Positions 60,497 through 64,000 of a stretch of 64,000 bases of DNA are shown piece after piece. The stretch's first letter is position 1, and the number at the start of each line of letters is the position of its first letter. The translations under genes were made by a program, and so were the position numbers. The DNA is from Oopsacas minuta (lineage: Eukaryota > Porifera > Hexactinellida > Lyssacinosida > Leucopsacidae): NCBI GenBank assembly GCA_024704765.1, contig JAKMXF010000365.1, positions 434,001 through 498,000 of the forward strand, read 5' to 3'. Below the pieces are notes generated by a model. It saw nothing but the letters and a program-made list of their open reading frames with translations, did not search any database and was not told where the DNA came from.

Positions 60497-61262
60497 GTGA
60501 AAGTAGATAACCAAATATGATTTTAAATATCTTTATTATTCGATTTGTTTCTTTTATAGCTTTTTTTCGAAATATGATAACAATTCATTATTAATATCTT
60601 AGCTGTGAACTTTTGTCATATGATGATTTGTAAAATTCCAAATTTCGAAGTACTTTTAATACTTTTCAACAAAATTAACCGATCTGTGTTATGGACTTTA
60701 AGATATTAATCATTTTAATGTGTTACACATTATGACTAGATTATGTCTAATTATTGTTAAATAAATATGAATAATAATAATATAATCAAATACGTTAATT
60801 CTTATTGCAATTGTAATAATCCTTTGGAATTTGTCCAAAATACGACGACAGTTTTAATTAGGTAAGAATTATACATTCTTAATATCTTATTTACTAGTGC
60901 TCTTCGCTTGATAATTATTCAATGATATGAATTGCTAAACTGTTTTCCCTTCTACCATAAAATGGTAATGTTGTAGGAAAGAATCAGATTAGTCATATTT
61001 TCAATTATTGTTTCATGGAAGATTGGAAGTTATCCTGAATTTTTCCTTATTTGTATCATAATGCTTCCAGGTAGAATTATGATAGGAGGTTATTTGATTA
61101 ATTGTAATATGTTTTACATTATTTGTTTCTATTGCAAATCATAATGAACTTTTAATGTGGGTGATTTTAAAATACATACATTATATTTTTATTATTAATA
61201 AAAATTAATCGTCCTTTATTTTAACGTTAATTAATAAATTTCTGTAAGGTAGATCCATCTTC
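60497..61262. other. Spacer between the tandem multi-pass genes
   Basis: About 770 bp of very AT-rich DNA containing the upstream region of copy 1 and the 3' flank of copy 2. No protein-like frame and no repeat element recognised. Confidence 0.6.
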
Positions 61263-62291
61263 TTACTCAGGTTGGAGCAAGGGCTTTGTGTTGGGGTTTT
61301 GAGAATTTCTTATCAAACAACGACAAAGTCTGTAATAAATATTCTCGCATGTAGAAGCACAAAAATATTGCATTGTAAAGAATAGATAGAAGAGAGCGAG
61401 TATCGTTATGGGAATTTTGACAAGATTATTAATTACGTGAATTATTACGAATGGAATTAAATATATTCGAAAAGGATAAACAAATATCATATTTTCTTGC
61501 CAATTTGGGTTTGTTGTCGAATACTCCAAATAGTACTGTAAGACCCCAGTAGGGAATCCTAGGATTAAGAAGCTGCTGCAAGCAATGAATACTGCTTTAA
61601 ACAGTCTGAATCTTCTTCGCATTCTTTTGATTGCTAGCACACGTCCTTCACTACCAAACTCTAGAGCTAGGTCTTGTTGCTTCCAACCAATAACTTTGTC
61701 TAACATTCTTCCATTTATGATAAACATAACTATTTCTCCAATGAATAGGAGAATAATTAACAGTGTAGAGAATACTATTAAGTAAAATATTGCGGGTAGA
61801 AAAATAGTGAATGCAAGTTTTAAAATGAATTTGATGAGTGAGTTTCTATCCTGTCTAGAATCTGGTTTATAAGTATACACACGTATTAGATATGAAGTGA
61901 GGATATTCAAGAGACAGAAAGTCAAATATGTAGATGTTATGCTATAGTAGAATAGAAATAAAGTGTATTCTATCGGAGGTAGGACGCTAACAAATGCGAG
62001 AATAGCTGCTGTTACCTCGAAAAAACATATCAGTATAAGAATTACATGTTTTACTAATCGTGATTTCAGATCTTTAAGAATAGCTTCTGTTTCGAAGTCT
62101 CTGACGTCCGCCAATGCTCTCCTATATCTCCTCTTAATTATCATCAATTCATACAAAAGGTACATAATCCAAAACCCAGATACGAATATACTTATTCCTA
62201 CCACTATCCCACCATACATATTAATTATTTCGCTGAACGTTTCTATGCGAGGTAACCATTTCATTATTATAGAATTGTCAAAGGAATTCAT
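61263..62291 (-). CDS. Multi-pass membrane protein, tandem copy 2
   Basis: Intronless frame of 342 residues from ATG 62291 (MNSFDNSIIMKW). Topology as in copy 1, with six or seven hydrophobic segments and the same basic loops. The central region from TLFLFYYSITSTYLTF through KAVFIACSSFLIL is the same as in copy 1. The N-terminal 25 residues, a short loop near residues 90-105 and the segment after FLILGFPTG are clearly different, and the last differs in length. The divergent parts are mainly predicted non-cytoplasmic, so the two proteins could present different surfaces on the same core. The family is unrecognised and the gene may be lineage-specific. Confidence 0.75.
   Translation of the reverse strand: MNSFDNSIIMKWLPRIETFSEIINMYGGIVVGISIFVSGFWIMYLLYELMIIKRRYRRALADVRDFETEAILKDLKSRLVKHVILILICFFEVTAAILAFVSVLPPIEYTLFLFYYSITSTYLTFCLLNILTSYLIRVYTYKPDSRQDRNSLIKFILKLAFTIFLPAIFYLIVFSTLLIILLFIGEIVMFIINGRMLDKVIGWKQQDLALEFGSEGRVLAIKRMRRRFRLFKAVFIACSSFLILGFPTGVLQYYLEYSTTNPNWQENMIFVYPFRIYLIPFVIIHVINNLVKIPITILALFYLFFTMQYFCASTCENIYYRLCRCLIRNSQNPNTKPLLQPE
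61561..61969. repeat. 409 bp block nearly identical to 59775-60183
   Basis: Second member of the near-identical pair described at 59775-60183. It lies inside tandem copy 2 in the same orientation. Confidence 0.93.
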
Positions 62292-63212
62292 GTTAGATGC
62301 TTTGAAAAATCTATAATTTATTTATCTTATATTGTCTGCTCAATATTTTCTTTTATAGCCTACAATAGCTAGGGTAATAGTTTAGGAAAAAGGAGTTTCA
62401 GACCTAACACTAAATTGATACTTAGAAGATTGAAAGATATTATAATGAAAGAATTCACTATCAAGAACTTTCTTCTTTCAGTATATCAGACATCTGATTT
62501 GTTATATTAATTATAGTACAGAATTGATGAATCATAATTATCTTACAAATATTTTCGATATTACAAATTTGGATTTTGTTGCATATTTTGCTAATAATAC
62601 AATTATTTCAATCAAAATTATAAAAATCCTTCTCAAGTTCCAGGATATATATTAGTGATAATTAGATATTGCGTGTGCATACACATTTCTATTTCTCAGT
62701 GATTTTTAACGAACAGCTGAGAGGAAATTCAGCATACTCGATTACCCCAGTATAGTTGTTGAAAGCATGTTTCTACCGCAGTTTTGAAATTTGTTTACTA
62801 TATTCATAAAAACAATAATTTTCATATGAGAATCTTGTAAATGCGAAATTCGGTTTCAGCGTACTTAGTTACCCTTGGGTAGCCGTTTAGAACCTGTACA
62901 TATATTCTTTGGCTAATTTTCTTACTTTTTATTCATAAAAGCAACAATAAATTTACATATGATTAACCTAAAAGTGTGAAAATCGGATTCAGCATGTTCG
63001 ATATATTTGGTGAAGTTTTATTGAATTCTATTTGCTTCCTTGATAATCACGATAAATACATAGTTATGCGGCGATTTCAATATTGCATACCGTAAATGCT
63101 TTCGTTGACAACGGACAACAAACAAACAAACACACAACAATCGAGATTTAATAATATAGATTAATAAATACAAACAAATAAATTTAGATTCACTTTATGA
63201 TTCAAATATCAA
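62292..63212. other. Spacer between multi-pass copy 2 and PEX2
   Basis: About 920 bp, AT-rich, between two minus-strand genes. It contains a diverged tandem repeat (about 62700-63020). No coding frame recognised. Confidence 0.6.
62700..63020. repeat. Diverged tandem repeat, about 130 bp unit
   Basis: The word TTCAGC followed by a related stretch recurs at about 62728, 62855 and 62988 (spacings 127 and 133). ATTCATAAAA followed by CAACAATAA-like sequence recurs between them. This suggests about three decayed copies of one unit. The alignment was done by eye and is partial. Confidence 0.45.
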
Positions 63213-64000
63213 TTATTCAAACTGTACTCCTACAAGTATAACACATATAGGACATCTATATCCATTGTCTGCCATGAGATTAGCCCTAATACAATAGTAA
63301 CAAAAGCAGTGGTTACATGCAGCTCTCTGTGGGTGTGTGGGTTTAAATCCACAAGCTGGACACACATTAGGATCTTTGTAATCTGTAGCTGATCTACCAC
63401 TTAATCTCTTATTAATAGATAGCTTAGATATAAACGCTGGTGAAATAATTGGGAGTGCAAAGACGATTAATTCTGAGAAAGTATTCCATAATAGCTCTCT
63501 ATTGAATGTATCGTATAGGATCTGTTGAGCAGACGTTGGATGGTTAATAAAACTGAATTTGTAACCTAAGATAGAATCCATTAGAGAAGGTATTCTGCCT
63601 TTTAGTAGAAACAAAATAAAATTTGATAACTTAGCAGTGTACAGGATTGCTGTTAAAACTCGCTGAAAGTTATATAAGCTTCTATTAGATAGACTGAATG
63701 TTTCCCGTATACTTCCTATGATATCATGCTCCCTCTCCTCTACCCACCCCATTCCTGTAACTAGAAGAGTATAGAACCATCTGGTCCTAAGAGAAAGAGG
63801 GAGTGAATCTCTCCCACACAACACTAGGTTGAGGTATTGTTGGCCGAATGTACTGCCATTGTTAGGAGAAAGGAGAGAAAATTTTAGAAGTAGAAATTGT
63901 AGGATAGCGTGTAGTTCAGGTCTCACTCTAGAATGTAGACCAGGAATGAATGAATGGAATATGCCATTCACTTGCTCTTTGAAAATTATTAGTAGTTGTG
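63213..64000 (-). CDS. PEX2: PEX2 peroxisomal RING ubiquitin ligase, N-terminus outside window
   Basis: The frame is open from the window edge to a stop at 63213-63215 and covers about 262 residues; the first 20 or so residues are expected beyond 64000. GTG near 63971 is not taken as a start because the homologous region continues upstream of it. The body matches PEX2: YTAKLSNFILFLLKGRIPSL, LLGYKFSF-like and NRELLWNTFSELIVFALPII correspond to the conserved membrane part. The C-terminal RING has NVCPACG, AACNHCFCYYC and YRCPIC, supplying a full set of zinc ligands. With PEX10 and PEX12 it forms the ligase that monoubiquitinates the import receptor PEX5 for recycling. No intron is visible in the covered part. 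Confidence 0.93.
   Translation of the reverse strand, partial: QLLIIFKEQVNGIFHSFIPGLHSRVRPELHAILQFLLLKFSLLSPNNGSTFGQQYLNLVLCGRDSLPLSLRTRWFYTLLVTGMGWVEEREHDIIGSIRETFSLSNRSLYNFQRVLTAILYTAKLSNFILFLLKGRIPSLMDSILGYKFSFINHPTSAQQILYDTFNRELLWNTFSELIVFALPIISPAFISKLSINKRLSGRSATDYKDPNVCPACGFKPTHPQRAACNHCFCYYCIRANLMADNGYRCPICVILVGVQFE

Noticed and set aside
1-64000. tRNA, rRNA, CRISPR arrays or bacterial operon signals
   Set aside because: No cloverleaf-like A/B box pair, rRNA core sequence or direct-repeat/spacer array was noticed; the window reads as animal nuclear DNA. A tRNAscan or Rfam run would be more sensitive.

Overview
This looks like nuclear DNA from an early-branching animal, most probably a demosponge. 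The sequence is AT-rich, introns are mostly 50-110 bp with GT-AG ends, and genes are packed closely. The proteins are typically animal (liprin, STARD3, beta-heavy spectrin, LRRFIP, HGS, PEX2). The window also holds a complete gene for hedgling, a membrane protein with a Hedgehog signal domain plus cadherin repeats, which is known from sponges, cnidarians and choanoflagellates and missing from Bilateria. The taxon is inferred, not read directly.

Layout. 1-2728 (-): liprin-family scaffold, C-terminus cut by the window edge. 3131-8313 (-): 16-exon STARD3/MLN64 cholesterol-transfer protein; its intron 13 contains a whole intronless GTPBP10 mitochondrial GTPase gene on the + strand (3767-4966). 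9393-11144 (-): unrecognised protein with an N-terminal cysteine motif. 12449-25627 (-): six-exon beta-heavy spectrin of about 3,899 residues, with another + strand gene (22697-23359) inside intron 3. 26871-46143 (+): 23-exon hedgling of about 5,834 residues. 46753-52218 (+): LRRFIP-like coiled-coil protein whose 4.3 kb intron holds two saposin-domain genes (48098-48721, 50668-51264). 52811-55202 (+): HGS/Hrs, the ESCRT-0 subunit. 55393-57011 (+): TBC-domain Rab GAP. 57324-59141 (-): LRR-EGF single-pass receptor-like protein. 59471-60496 and 61263-62291 (-): tandem pair of multi-pass membrane proteins sharing a 409 bp block with one mismatch. 63213-64000 (-): PEX2, N-terminus cut by the window edge.

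Common themes. Several products act at membranes: a lipid-transfer protein of late endosomes (STARD3), ESCRT-0 (HGS), a Rab GAP, an apical spectrin and two large cell-surface proteins. Genes lying inside introns of other genes recur: four nested genes in three hosts. A small family of TA-flanked, CAG...CTG-ended miniature inverted-repeat elements occurs between genes and in introns.

The most interesting object is the hedgling gene. Every one of its 23 exons joins in frame in my model, so the domain order is readable: signal peptide, Hedge domain, vWA with intact MIDAS, about 42 cadherin repeats, two Ig domains, EGF repeats, a tetra-arginine site, an unassigned juxtamembrane region, a membrane helix, a tyrosine-containing tail and an SH2 domain. 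The three residues that bind zinc in Sonic hedgehog appear to be replaced. All exon models here were made by eye from GT-AG sites, phase and protein continuity, without transcript data.
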